A stretch of 64,000 nt of DNA from Mycolicibacterium thermoresistibile (GCF_900187065.1 NZ_LT906483.1:3782001-3846000), one strand, 5' to 3'. Counted from the stretch's first letter, positions 1 to 8,684 are shown. A program made the numbers and translations. The notes: generated by a model from the letters alone, not told the origin.

Positions 1-447
1 CTGCGCGTGGTACTCGTCGGCCGACAACCCCACCGCGGCCGCTTTCACCCGGAGCGGGATGTCCTTGCTCACCAGCGTCACCCGCCGGCCCTCGGCGGCC
101 AGATTGGCCGCACACGTGAGGATCCGCGAGTCGTTGCTGTCGCCGCGGAATCCGGGCGGCAGCACCGACGGGTCGCTGTGGTTCAACTCGACGTGCAGCG
201 AACCACCTTGCGTGCCAACGGGAACCGGCCGATCCAGGCGTCCGTGCTCGAGCCGCAGATCGTCGAACATGCGCAGCGCCTGGCGCGCGAACCAGCCCAG
301 CTCGTGATGGTGGCGTTTCGCCTCCAGCTCGCTGATGACCACCAACGGGACCACGACCTCGTGCTCGGCGAACCGCAGGAACGCCCAAGGATCGGACAGC
401 AGCACAGAGGTGTCGAGCACATAGGTCCGAACAGGAGAATCGGTCAC
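1..447 (-). CDS. phoH2: PhoH2-type PIN-PhoH protein, N-terminal part (runs off the left edge)
   Basis: Only the first 149 codons are in the window. They form a PIN-type RNase domain: YVLDTSVLLSDP near residues 9-20 with D12, an acidic VISELE segment near 38-42, a DSNDSRIL segment near 103-110 and SKDIPLR near 128-133, which supply the usual PIN carboxylates. In mycobacteria this domain is followed by a PhoH P-loop ATPase (off window), and the whole protein is reported as an RNA helicase/RNase in a toxin-antitoxin-like locus. Start is GTG at 447, behind a GAGGAGCG Shine-Dalgarno and matching the M. tuberculosis Rv1095 N-terminus. The frame stays open upstream to an ATG at 579, so a longer form or an overlapping small upstream gene (PhoAT in relatives) cannot be excluded. 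Confidence 0.9.
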   Translation of the reverse strand, partial: MTDSPVRTYVLDTSVLLSDPWAFLRFAEHEVVVPLVVISELEAKRHHHELGWFARQALRMFDDLRLEHGRLDRPVPVGTQGGSLHVELNHSDPSVLPPGFRGDSNDSRILTCAANLAAEGRRVTLVSKDIPLRVKAAAVGLSADEYHAQ

Positions 448-640
448 GAATCGCTCCTCGAGCACGTGCGGCTCCCGCACGTAGGACTTGATGGACGACA
501 CGGCACCAGGACCGGGGCCGGTCCTTTCGTGTTCCCACCGATCGGTACCGCCCGGATAGCAGAGCATGTCGCCAGCCATCAAGTCCCGACGCTACTCCCG
601 TTCGCGCGTTCTCGCCGGGCAGGCGCGCCGCGACCGGTCG

Positions 641-1471
641 TTACGAGGACGTGACGAACTGGCTGAGCCGGGGTTCTGCGGCCAGATCCCAGGCGGTGAT
701 CCGGTCCGAGATCACCGTCCGCAGGGCCGCCTCATCGAAGATGCCGGTCTTTGCCACGTTGGCGACCTTGTCCTGATACGGCTCGATGTCGCCGCCGACC
801 ACACCGAGCTCGGCAGCCCGCCGGGCGATCGCCTCGACGGTCTCGTCGCGGTGGGTCTGCAGGCAGTGCGCCACCAGGTTGGACCAGAACTGTTCGTGCC
901 GTTCCTCGTCCTTGGCGATCCGGTCGAGCAGGCTCTTGAGCACCGGTTCGGTGATCTGGTCCTGCAGATTGCGGCAGTACACCGCGTGCGCCCGCTCGAA
1001 GAACGACATGAACGCCAACCGCTCGATCTGGGTGTAGTGGTCGGCGCGGTACCCCTTCATCACGTGCTCGACGCGCACGGCCTCATTGGCGGCCGGGTCG
1101 ATCTCCCGGGTCACCACCAGGTAGTTGCGCAACGCGACGGCGTGCAGATGCTCCTCGGCGGTCCACCGGCCGATCCAGCGGCCCCACTTGTTCTCCAGGA
1201 TGAAGCTGAACACGATCTCGCGGTGGTAGCCGGCGAGGTTGTCCTTGGTGATCAGCAGTATCTCCAACGCATCGGTGATGTGCCGGGGCAGCGTCACCTG
1301 CGACGGATCCCAGTCCCGCCCGCCGAGGAAGGCGAAGTTCTCCCCCTGGTCGAATGGCACGTACTCGTGGGCGTACCACAACTCCTCGGTGTCGATGTGG
1401 CGACGCAACTCCTGCTGAACGACGGGCTCCAGCTCGAGCGTCAGCGCGTTGGGGACCGGTTTCTGTGCCAT
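641..1471 (-). CDS. desA2: DesA2-type acyl-ACP desaturase family protein
   Basis: 276-residue protein of the ferritin-like acyl-[ACP] desaturase family, expected to act on ACP-bound acyl chains in mycolic acid precursor synthesis. Diiron-type motifs are visible: AEEHLH (E106, E107, H110) and KDEERHEQF (E189, H192). Length and neighbours (phoH2 on one side, glyA on the other) match M. tuberculosis DesA2 (Rv1094). The family's activity on defined substrates is poorly established, so 'desaturase' is a family assignment. ATG start at 1471; the gene reads toward phoH2 with about 190 bp between them. Confidence 0.88.
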   Translation of the reverse strand: MAQKPVPNALTLELEPVVQQELRRHIDTEELWYAHEYVPFDQGENFAFLGGRDWDPSQVTLPRHITDALEILLITKDNLAGYHREIVFSFILENKWGRWIGRWTAEEHLHAVALRNYLVVTREIDPAANEAVRVEHVMKGYRADHYTQIERLAFMSFFERAHAVYCRNLQDQITEPVLKSLLDRIAKDEERHEQFWSNLVAHCLQTHRDETVEAIARRAAELGVVGGDIEPYQDKVANVAKTGIFDEAALRTVISDRITAWDLAAEPRLSQFVTSS

Positions 1472-1568
1472 GAAAGTAAATGTAACCCGAATTCACACGT
1501 TCTTAAAAACCGGGCCGGCGAGTGTCACATCCGGGTGCCGTCCGGGCGCCACCGGGAGTTCGGGCCCC

Positions 1569-1618
1569 GGCCCGGCCGGGCCGCTTCCGCTACGGCCCGG
1601 CCGGGCCGCTTCCGCTAC
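1569..1618. repeat. Two tandem 25-bp copies, each with a 14-bp palindrome, at the 3' end of glyA
   Basis: A 25-bp unit occurs twice back to back (1569-1593 and 1594-1618). Each unit contains the perfect palindrome GGCCCGGCCGGGCC. The second unit overlaps the glyA stop codon at 1615-1617. GC-rich hairpins here may end or slow glyA transcription; no U-tract follows, so intrinsic termination is not proven. Confidence 0.7.
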
Positions 1619-3081
1619 AGGGTCAGCCCCGGATAGAGCGGGTTGGCGGTGAGCAGCTCGTCCGCGGCGGCCTGCACCCGGGCGGCGGTGCCCTCGGCCA
1701 GCGTGTACCTGGCCTTGGAGGTGGCGTCCGGCTGGGTGTTCTCGAGCACTTCGACCACCAGTTCGGCGACCCGGTCGAAGTCGGCGGCATCGAAACCCCG
1801 GCTGGTCAGCGCGGGGGTGCCGAACCGGATACCGCTGGTGTACCAGGCCCCGTTCGGGTCGGCCGGGATCGCGTTGCGGTTGGTGACGACCCCGGATTCC
1901 AGCAGCGCGGCCTCGGCCTGCCGGCCGGTCAGCCCGAAACTGGTCACATCGAGCAGCACGATGTGGTTGTCGGTGCCGCCGGTGACCAGCCGGGCGCCGC
2001 GCTTGAGCAGCCCGTCGGCGAACGCCTTGGCGTTGTCGGCGACCCGCTGCGCATAGGCCCGGAACGACGGCTGGCGGGCCTCGGCCAGCGCCACCGCCTT
2101 GGCCGCCATCACGTGCGACAGCGGACCGCCCAGCACCATCGGGCAGCCCTTGTCGACGGCGGGCGCGTACTCCTCGGTGGCCAGCACCATGCCGCCGCGC
2201 GGCCCGCGCAGCGACTTGTGCGTCGTCGTGGTGGTGACGTGGGCGTGCGGCACCGGATCCTCGTCGCCGGTGAACACCTTGCCGGCGACCAGGCCGGCGA
2301 AGTGGGCCATGTCGACCATCAGCGTCGCGCCGACCTCATCGGCGATCTCGCGCATCTTGGCGAAGTTGATCCGCCGCGGATAGGCCGAATAGCCGGCGAC
2401 GATGATCAGCGGTTTGAACTCGCGGGCGGCCGCGGCGACCGCGTCGTAGTCCAGCAGCCCGGTCTGCGGATCGGTGCCGTAGCTGCGCTGGTGGAACATC
2501 TTGCCGGAGATGTTGGGGCGGAACCCGTGGGTGAGGTGCCCGCCGGCGTCCAGCGACATGCCCAGCAGCCGCTGATTGCCCAGCTTGTTGCGCAGCTTCT
2601 CCCAGTCCGCCTCGGACAGGTCGTTGATGTGCTTGACCCCGTGTTCGGCCAGGGCCGGCGCTTCCACCCGGGTGGCCAGGATGGCCCAGAACGCCACCAG
2701 GTTCGCATCGATGCCGGAGTGCGGCTGCACATAGGCGTAGGGCGCGCCGAACAGTTCGCGGGCGTGCTCGGCGGCGACGCTCTCCACGGTGTCGACGTTC
2801 TGGCAGCCGGCGTAGAACCGGTGGCCGACCGTGCCCTCGGCGTACTTGTCCGACAGCCAGGTGCCCATGGTCAGCAACGTCGCCGGCGACGCGTAGTTCT
2901 CGCTGGCGATGAGCTTGAGCGACTCCCGCTGATCGGCCAGTTCCTTGCGGGTGGCCTCGGCGATCCGGGGTTCCACCGACTCGATGACCTGCAGCGCGGC
3001 GCGGTAGGCGGCGCTCGCGGTGTCGGCGTATTCGGCGCCGGGCGTGGCGGCCGAGGCAGTGGTGGTCGAATCTGAGGTCAT
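1615..3081 (-). CDS. glyA: Serine hydroxymethyltransferase
   Basis: Converts serine and tetrahydrofolate to glycine and 5,10-methylene-THF; PLP-dependent, cytosolic. The PLP-binding lysine lies in TTTTTHKSLRGPRGG (K289), and the DMAHFAGL segment (about 258-264) is typical of the fold. At 488 residues it is about 60 longer than the common bacterial form: an N-terminal tail of about 25 residues plus an insertion around residues 135-170 (VEAPALAEHGVKHINDLSEA) before GGHLTHG. The insertion is in frame and well coded, so it looks like a long subtype, not a frameshift. Neighbours coaA and desA2 match the M. tuberculosis glyA1 locus. Confidence 0.95.
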   Translation of the reverse strand: MTSDSTTTASAATPGAEYADTASAAYRAALQVIESVEPRIAEATRKELADQRESLKLIASENYASPATLLTMGTWLSDKYAEGTVGHRFYAGCQNVDTVESVAAEHARELFGAPYAYVQPHSGIDANLVAFWAILATRVEAPALAEHGVKHINDLSEADWEKLRNKLGNQRLLGMSLDAGGHLTHGFRPNISGKMFHQRSYGTDPQTGLLDYDAVAAAAREFKPLIIVAGYSAYPRRINFAKMREIADEVGATLMVDMAHFAGLVAGKVFTGDEDPVPHAHVTTTTTHKSLRGPRGGMVLATEEYAPAVDKGCPMVLGGPLSHVMAAKAVALAEARQPSFRAYAQRVADNAKAFADGLLKRGARLVTGGTDNHIVLLDVTSFGLTGRQAEAALLESGVVTNRNAIPADPNGAWYTSGIRFGTPALTSRGFDAADFDRVAELVVEVLENTQPDATSKARYTLAEGTAARVQAAADELLTANPLYPGLTL

Positions 3082-3113
3082 GCGACGAGCGTAGTCCGCG
3101 CCCGAAACCGCGC

Positions 3114-4334
3114 TCAGCGCAGGTTGGAGGGAATGAGCGGCTCGTCGAGCAGGCGGCGGAACCGCTCGGTGCGGCTGACTCCGGCCGGCCGGTCATCCAG
3201 CCACCGGCGCAGCAGCCGGTAGCCCTCGACATAGGTGCTCGTGTAGGCCCGCCACAGCGGTGAGGACAGAAACCGCAGCATCTGCCGGGCGCGGGCGTCC
3301 TCGACCAGCAGCCAGCGCTGCAGGAACGCCACCACCTCGTCGACGTCACGGTGCTCGTCGTGCAGCATCAGCGCCGCGTCCTGCCGCACATCGGCCAGGG
3401 CGGCGGTGGCCGCGGACACCGCCTCGGCGCGCTCGCCGTCGAACCGCAGCCCCAGGTCGGCGTAGATCTCGGCGGCCCAGCCGCCCCAGTGTTCGCCGAG
3501 CACCGCGTACAGCGCCAGATCGGCCAGCCCCTCGGCCATCAGGCACTGCGGGGTGTTGACCAGGAAGATGGTGTGCTCGAGTCGGCCGAGCTCCGCCACC
3601 AGGCCGGCCTCCTTGCGGCAGTGCTCGGTGTGATGGCCCGGGTAGGACTCGTGGGCGACCAGCCGCGGCAGATTCGACATCTGCTGTTTGAGGTCGGCGT
3701 TGACGGCGACGGTGGAGCGGTAGTCACCGTGGTAATAGTTGAAACCGGACCACGGTTTGTCCGTGACCACTTCATAGGTGATGGTCTCGCGCTCCGGCAG
3801 ACCGAACTCGGCGCGCACCCGGTCGCGCAGGGCGCTGGAGAAGGCGTGGATGCAGTCCTCGAGCCGCTCCGGCGGGATCTGCTCGGCGGCCCGGTAGGCC
3901 TGCATGCGTTCGGCCAGCGGGCCGGTGCCGCCCAGCGCCTCGTCGAGCCGGCGGTGCGCCTGCCGGTACACCTCGGGATCACCCTTGGTGATGTGGACGT
4001 CGAAGTAGGCCTCGACCTCCTCGACGAACCCGACGGGTTCGCCGGCGAATTTGCGGCCGGCGCAGGCCAGCGCCCGCAGGTGGGCGGCCAGATAGTCGGC
4101 CCGGGCCTGTTCCAGACCGTCGACCCGGGGCAGTTCGGCCAGCAGCCGTTCGGCCTGGCGGGTCAGACCGGCCGGATCCGGGGCCGGCTCGTCGGCCACC
4201 TCGGCGCGCAGCTGCGGATCGCCGGTGAAGGAGTCGACGTAACCGTCCTCCACCCGGTCGAACCGCAGCCCGAGCAGCAGATATTCACGGATGAAGCTGG
4301 TCGCGGCGGTGCCGTGGTCGATACCCGAATCCAT
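3114..4334 (-). CDS. DUF885 family putative metallohydrolase
   Basis: 406 residues with the DUF885 signature HESYPGHH at residues 228-235, a histidine/glutamate cluster thought to bind zinc in this peptidase-like family. No signal peptide is seen, so it is probably cytosolic. ATG at 4334 is chosen (a GTG two codons upstream at 4340 is possible). The frame stays open much further upstream, but that part is antisense to coaA and is rejected. Only about 30 bp separate this start from the divergent coaA start, so the two promoters must overlap or one gene is read from inside the other. Substrate unknown. Confidence 0.88.
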   Translation of the reverse strand: MDSGIDHGTAATSFIREYLLLGLRFDRVEDGYVDSFTGDPQLRAEVADEPAPDPAGLTRQAERLLAELPRVDGLEQARADYLAAHLRALACAGRKFAGEPVGFVEEVEAYFDVHITKGDPEVYRQAHRRLDEALGGTGPLAERMQAYRAAEQIPPERLEDCIHAFSSALRDRVRAEFGLPERETITYEVVTDKPWSGFNYYHGDYRSTVAVNADLKQQMSNLPRLVAHESYPGHHTEHCRKEAGLVAELGRLEHTIFLVNTPQCLMAEGLADLALYAVLGEHWGGWAAEIYADLGLRFDGERAEAVSAATAALADVRQDAALMLHDEHRDVDEVVAFLQRWLLVEDARARQMLRFLSSPLWRAYTSTYVEGYRLLRRWLDDRPAGVSRTERFRRLLDEPLIPSNLR

Positions 4335-4364
4335 GTCCACAACCGTAGGTGCAAGACTGAGGTC

Positions 4365-5303
4365 ATGGCGCGGCTGAACGAACCCAGCCCCTATGTGGAG
4401 TTCGATCGCACCCAATGGCGTGCACTGCGGAAGTCGACGCCGCTGAAACTCACCGAGGAAGAAGTCGTCAAACTCCGCGGCCTCGGCGAGAAACTGGATT
4501 TGCTCGAAGTCGAAGAGGTGTACCTGCCGCTGGCGCGGCTGATCCATCTGCAGGTGGCCGCCCGGCAACGGCTGTTCGCCGCGACCGCGGAGTTCCTCGG
4601 CGAGCCGGTGGACAGTCAGGACCGCCCGGTGCCGTTCATCATCGGGGTGGCCGGCAGTGTGGCGGTGGGTAAGTCCACCACCGCCCGTGTGCTGCAGGCG
4701 CTGCTGGCCCGTTGGGAGCACCACCCCCGGGTCGACCTGGTGACCACCGACGGCTTCCTGTACCCCAACGCCGAGCTGGCCCGGCGAAACATCATGCACC
4801 GCAAGGGCTTTCCGGAGAGTTACGATCGCCGGGCGTTGATGCGGTTCGTCACCGCGGTGAAGTCGGGCGCCGAAGAGGCCTGTGTGCCGGTGTATTCGCA
4901 CCTGCTGTACGACATCGTGCCGGGTGAGAAGCAGATCATCCGCCGGCCCGACATCCTGATCCTGGAGGGTCTGAACGTGCTGCAGACCGGGCCGGCGTTG
5001 ATGGTGTCGGATCTGTTCGACTTCTCGGTGTACGTCGACGCACGCATCGACGACATCGAACAGTGGTATATCTCAAGGTTTTTGACGATGCGCTCCACCG
5101 CATTCGCCAATCCGGCGTCGCACTTCCACCACTACGCCACCCTCACCGACGAGCAGGCCATCTTCGCCGCTCGCGACATCTGGCATTCGATCAACCGGCC
5201 CAACCTGATCGAGAACATCCTGCCCACCCGACCGCGGGCGACCCTGGTGTTGCGCAAGGACTCCGACCACTCCATCAACCGGATCCGGCTGCGCAAGCTG
5301 TGA
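4365..5303 (+). CDS. coaA: Pantothenate kinase, type I
   Basis: Phosphorylates pantothenate, the first step of coenzyme A synthesis. 312 residues, the usual length for CoaA. The P-loop GSVAVGKS is at 97-104, followed by the family segments TTDGFLYPN and HRKGFPESYD, and LEGLNVLQTG. ATG at 4365 gives the expected MARLNEPSPYVEFDR start. Divergent from the DUF885 gene with almost no intergenic space; convergent downstream with a small membrane protein, a strong inverted repeat lying between them. Confidence 0.97.
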   Translation: MARLNEPSPYVEFDRTQWRALRKSTPLKLTEEEVVKLRGLGEKLDLLEVEEVYLPLARLIHLQVAARQRLFAATAEFLGEPVDSQDRPVPFIIGVAGSVAVGKSTTARVLQALLARWEHHPRVDLVTTDGFLYPNAELARRNIMHRKGFPESYDRRALMRFVTAVKSGAEEACVPVYSHLLYDIVPGEKQIIRRPDILILEGLNVLQTGPALMVSDLFDFSVYVDARIDDIEQWYISRFLTMRSTAFANPASHFHHYATLTDEQAIFAARDIWHSINRPNLIENILPTRPRATLVLRKDSDHSINRIRLRKL

Positions 5304-5330
5304 CGCCCCGCGGTCGGTCCCGCGAACAGG

Positions 5331-5372
5331 CGCGGCCCCGCACCGCGGGTGGGTCCCGGGTGCGAGGCCGCG
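5331..5372. terminator. Strong inverted repeat between convergent genes
   Basis: Arms 5331-5344 and 5359-5372 (14 bp, one mismatch) flank a 14-bp loop, just after coaA and before the end of the convergent membrane protein gene. There is no U-tract, so it is best read as a mycobacterial-style GC-rich bidirectional terminator candidate. Confidence 0.55.
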
Positions 5373-5393
5373 TCTGCTCGGCGGATAAGGGTC

Positions 5394-5444
5394 GGGGTTC
5401 GATCTCGGGGGCTCAACCTCAGGGGGTTCGATCTCGGGGGTTCA
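5394..5444. repeat. 22-bp direct repeat, period 29 bp
   Basis: The segment GGGGTTCGATCTCGGGGG followed by YTCA occurs at 5394-5415 and again at 5423-5444, with one difference. It straddles the stop codon of the gene ending at 5419, so the last codons of that gene come from the repeat and its C-terminus may vary between strains. Confidence 0.6.
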
Positions 5445-5841
5445 GCCGGCGCCACCCGATGTACTGCAGATCGGCGAACACCAGGGTGTAGACGCCGGTG
5501 GCCAGTGCCAGCAGCACACCGGTCGTGGTCATCGACCACACATCGGTGAGCACCACCGCCACCGCGGCGACGGTGTAGGAGATGTTGGCGGCGATCACCG
5601 CCAGACCCGGCCGGCGCAGCGACGGCAGCGCGGCCAGTCCGAGCACCACCGCCCCGTAGATCACGAAGAACGCCGCGATCGTGTACTCGATCGCCGGGGT
5701 GGTGCCGGAGATCTCCGCGATCCAGCCGGCCAGCGGCAGCATCGCCAGCCCGGCCAGGCCGGTCAGCACGCCGTCAGCCCGCATCGCCAGGCGCAGGAAG
5801 CTGTCGCGGGTCCCGGTGGCGGACAGCGCGGTTGCGGTCAT
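5419..5841 (-). CDS. Small four-helix membrane protein, paralogue of the next gene
   Basis: 140 residues with four hydrophobic segments (about 25-45, 50-72, 80-100, 108-130), no recognised catalytic motif. It shares with the neighbouring 5890-6297 product an N-terminal DSxLRxAMRAD motif, a central RRxGxxVxAAN motif and a C-terminal LQYxGxRRL motif, so the two arose by tandem duplication. Start ATG at 5841 has an AAGGAAGAG-like site upstream. Function unknown; probably an integral cytoplasmic-membrane protein co-expressed with its paralogue. Confidence 0.8.
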   Translation of the reverse strand: MTATALSATGTRDSFLRLAMRADGVLTGLAGLAMLPLAGWIAEISGTTPAIEYTIAAFFVIYGAVVLGLAALPSLRRPGLAVIAANISYTVAAVAVVLTDVWSMTTTGVLLALATGVYTLVFADLQYIGWRRLNPRDRTP

Positions 5842-5889
5842 TGTCTCTTCCTTTCGGTGGTGGGTTGGTTGACAGGGGTTCGAAGGGCG

Positions 5890-6297
5890 TCAGGCCAGCC
5901 GGCGCACCCCGAGGTACTGCAGGTAACCCAGGGCCAGGGTCAGCGCGGTGAACGCCAGCGCGGCGGTGTTGCCGATCGCCGTCAGGTGCAGCCAACCGGC
6001 GGCCAGCACGGTCAGCGCGGTGGCGACGAACGCCGTGTTGGCGGCGACCACCCCGATGCCGATGCGGCGCAGCGCGCCGGCGGCGGCCAGCACGTACAGC
6101 AAAAAGCCGTAGCCGGCCAGTGCGGCGCCGGCCAGGAACTGGCCGGCCGTGGTCAGGCCGGTGAGCCCGGACAACGGGTCGGCGGCGAACGCGATGAACA
6201 GTCCGAGGCCGCCGCACACCGTGGCGTCGGCGCGCATGGCGAACCGCAGCAGGGAGTCGGTGCTGTCGGACAGCGGACGGGTGGTGATGGCGGTCAT
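5890..6297 (-). CDS. Small four-helix membrane protein, upstream paralogue
   Basis: 135 residues, four predicted transmembrane helices, same layout as the downstream paralogue. ATG at 6297 is preferred over an upstream in-frame ATG because a perfect AGGAGG lies just before it and the N-terminus then aligns with the paralogue. A 48-bp gap separates the pair, so one transcript is likely. No known function. Confidence 0.8.
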   Translation of the reverse strand: MTAITTRPLSDSTDSLLRFAMRADATVCGGLGLFIAFAADPLSGLTGLTTAGQFLAGAALAGYGFLLYVLAAAGALRRIGIGVVAANTAFVATALTVLAAGWLHLTAIGNTAALAFTALTLALGYLQYLGVRRLA

Positions 6298-6411
6298 CAC
6301 AGCCTCCTCGGCGGTGTGGGTGTCGAACACCACCGATGCTGCGCAGCGACCGCTGCCAGATCGACACGTCTTGCTGCCAGTTGTTGCCAACCGCAGGTCA
6401 GCGGCGTGAAA

Positions 6412-7800
6412 TCAGTTCGCGGAGACGGGTTGCGCAACGGCCGTGCGCCCGCGCAGATCGGCGGCGATCAACCGCGCCGCCGCGTTCTGCCAGTTGTGCA
6501 GGGACCGTTGCGGCACCTCGGTGACCAACCACTGCCAGGCCTGCCGGGCGACCGGATCGAGCCCGGCCGGGGTGGCGTTCTGCGCGTACGCCCGCACCCC
6601 CGCCACATACGGGAAGTACAGCGAGTTGTAGTACCGCCACTCCTCGGTGGTGCCGAAGTCACCGCCCCCGCGTGGTTTCAGCGCCGCGATGCGCTCGGCC
6701 AGCAAAGCCTTGAGTTCATTGGCCCGTTCCAGCGGTTGATCGGGCGCGCCGCGCGCGGCCAGCCGTTCGTCGATCTCCGGGAGCGCCGTCAGCGGGCTGG
6801 CCATCAGCTTGGACAGATCCTTGTAATGGCCCAGCGCGCGGCGGGTGAGCCGTGCGAACATCTCGTCGTCGAGGCTGTCGAGCGGATGGTCGGACCGTCG
6901 CGGCAGCGCCGCCTCGGTCTGGCGCAACGCGGCCCGGTCGGCGCGCAGCGCGGGTTTCCCGGAGAACGCCAGCCGGTCCAGCAGTCCGGCCAGCGGATCG
7001 GCCAGCACTTGGATGGTGACCGCGACCGCCAGGCTGGTGAACAACAGTACGGTCAGCGCGGTGCGGCCGGTGCTGCCCGGTTCGGTCACCGCCAACCCGA
7101 TCAGCGCCTGCCCGCCGAACAGCACCGCGACCACGGCCGTCGCGGTGACCGACCGCAACATGTCGGCCCGCAGCGCCTGCCCCTCGTCGAAGGCGTCCCA
7201 CAGCGCGACCGCGATCCCGAGCAGCGCCACATCGACCCCGGTGGCGGCCAGCGCCGCCCAACTGGGCACCACGCCGAGCGGGATGATCACGATCGCGTTG
7301 CCGAGCGCGAAGAACAGGGTGGCCACCACGAGGAACCCGATCACCGGGCCGGGGTGGGACCGGCGCACCACGGCGGTGAGCATCGCTCCCAGCGAGGACA
7401 CCGAGATCGCCGTGAACATCAGCCAGTGCCCGGCCCGCAGCGGACCGTCGACGTCTCCGGCCCAGGCGGCCCCGGTGAACGCCAGCGCCGCGACGATCCC
7501 GACCGCCACCAGTTCGCGGGTGCGGGTCCGCCAACTCCAGCTGTCACCGGGATGCAGCAGTTCGACCAGCACCGCGAACCACGCGATACCGGGGACGGCG
7601 ACCAGGTAGATCTCGACCCTGCTGAGCACCTCGGCGGAGGCGGTGGTGGTCAGCCGCACCGCGTCCAGCGCCACCACGGTGGCGAAGCTGGTCAGCCCGG
7701 CCGCCGCCAGCACCAGCACCGGTTTGCGGGGATTGCGGGCCACCAGGTACAGCCCGAGCCACCAGCTCAGCGTGAACACCGCCGCGGACAGCGCCGCCAT
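6412..7800 (-). CDS. Membrane protein with an unrecognised C-terminal cytosolic domain
   Basis: 462 residues. Residues 1 to about 265 hold some eight hydrophobic helices arranged like the 7TM-type sensor input modules of actinobacterial regulators. A hydrophilic helical domain of about 190 residues follows, with conserved-looking RRALGHYKDLSKLMASPL near 330 and aromatic-rich WRYYNSLYFPYVAGVRAYA near 390-410. No kinase, HTH or nucleotide-binding motif is visible. It could be a one-component membrane sensor or a scaffold; I do not recognise the C-terminal domain. The gene starts 30 bp after the end of the Z-FPP synthase gene, on the same strand. Confidence 0.8.
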   Translation of the reverse strand: MAALSAAVFTLSWWLGLYLVARNPRKPVLVLAAAGLTSFATVVALDAVRLTTTASAEVLSRVEIYLVAVPGIAWFAVLVELLHPGDSWSWRTRTRELVAVGIVAALAFTGAAWAGDVDGPLRAGHWLMFTAISVSSLGAMLTAVVRRSHPGPVIGFLVVATLFFALGNAIVIIPLGVVPSWAALAATGVDVALLGIAVALWDAFDEGQALRADMLRSVTATAVVAVLFGGQALIGLAVTEPGSTGRTALTVLLFTSLAVAVTIQVLADPLAGLLDRLAFSGKPALRADRAALRQTEAALPRRSDHPLDSLDDEMFARLTRRALGHYKDLSKLMASPLTALPEIDERLAARGAPDQPLERANELKALLAERIAALKPRGGGDFGTTEEWRYYNSLYFPYVAGVRAYAQNATPAGLDPVARQAWQWLVTEVPQRSLHNWQNAAARLIAADLRGRTAVAQPVSAN

Positions 7801-7830
7801 GCACCAAGTGTGGCACGCGTCGCGGCGCCG

Positions 7831-8628
7831 TCACATGCCGAACCGGCGGTGCCGTCTGGTGTAGTCGCGCAGCGCGCGCAGGAAATCGACCCGCCGGAAC
7901 GCCGGCCAGTGCGCCTCGGTGAACCACATCTCCGAATAAGCGCTCTGCCACAACAGGAATCCCGACAGCCGCTGCTCCCCGGAGGTGCGGATGACCAGGT
8001 CCGGATCCGGTTGGCCGGAGGTGTAGAGGTTCTCCGAGATGGCGTCGATGGTGACCGATTGGATGAGCTGCTCCGGGCTGGCGCCGTTGGCCAGCTCCTT
8101 GCTCAGCAGCGCGCGGACGGCGTCGACGATCTCCTGCCGCCCGCCGTAGCCGACGGCGACGTTGACGTGGAACGCCGCCGCGTCCGCCACCGTCTCGGTC
8201 CGGTCCACGGCCTCGCGCAGCCGGCGGGCCGGCTCCTCGCCGAGCAGGGCGAGATCCCCGACGGTGCGCACACTCCACTTGTTGGCCGGCGCGCAGATCT
8301 CCTCGACCACCTCGGTGATGATCTCGATCAGCGCGGTGAGTTCGTCGGGGTCGCGCTGCAGGTTCTCAGTGGACAGCAGGTAGATCGTCGCCAGCTCGAT
8401 ACCGGTGTCCTGGCACCAGCGCAGCATCTCGGCGATCTTGGCCGCACCCTTGCGGTAGCCGTAGCTGACGTCGTCGTGGCCGGCGTCGCGGGCCCACCGC
8501 CGGTTGCCGTCGCACAGCACCGCGATGTGGCGGGGCAGCTGTGACTTGGATCGCGCCAGCTCCTGACGCAGCCGCATCTCATAGAGCCGGTATGCCGGTT
8601 CCTTGAGCCGCGGGGGAATGATGTCCAC
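7831..8628 (-). CDS. Short-chain Z-isoprenyl diphosphate synthase (Rv1086-type)
   Basis: Cis-prenyltransferase; in M. tuberculosis the orthologue (Rv1086) makes Z,E-farnesyl diphosphate feeding decaprenyl phosphate synthesis. The 265-residue protein has the cis-prenyltransferase signature HIAVLCDGNRRWAR with catalytic-site D40, and the C-terminal DPDLVIRTSGEQRLSGFLLW block. The sequence and the neighbouring hemolysin III gene favour the short-chain paralogue over the long-chain UppS/Rv2361c. Start is GTG at 8628, giving an N-terminus (DIIPPRLKEP) that matches the family; its Shine-Dalgarno is weak. Confidence 0.92.
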   Translation of the reverse strand: MDIIPPRLKEPAYRLYEMRLRQELARSKSQLPRHIAVLCDGNRRWARDAGHDDVSYGYRKGAAKIAEMLRWCQDTGIELATIYLLSTENLQRDPDELTALIEIITEVVEEICAPANKWSVRTVGDLALLGEEPARRLREAVDRTETVADAAAFHVNVAVGYGGRQEIVDAVRALLSKELANGASPEQLIQSVTIDAISENLYTSGQPDPDLVIRTSGEQRLSGFLLWQSAYSEMWFTEAHWPAFRRVDFLRALRDYTRRHRRFGM

Positions 8629-8684
8629 GGGAAATCAGACTACTGTGAGCCCCTGGCAGGTCCGTGTCCGTTGACGGAGGTGAG

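Noticed and set aside
3..640. A plus-strand gene across the phoH2 region
   Set aside because: Antisense to the PIN domain, whose conserved residues are clear on the minus strand.
4335..4901. N-terminal extension of the DUF885 gene
   Set aside because: It would run antisense through the P-loop region of coaA; the family N-terminus fits the ATG at 4334.
5857..8544. An 895-codon open frame on the plus strand
   Set aside because: Antisense to the small membrane protein, membrane sensor and isoprenyl synthase genes; low-complexity Gly/Gln/Arg/His product, the usual GC-rich shadow.
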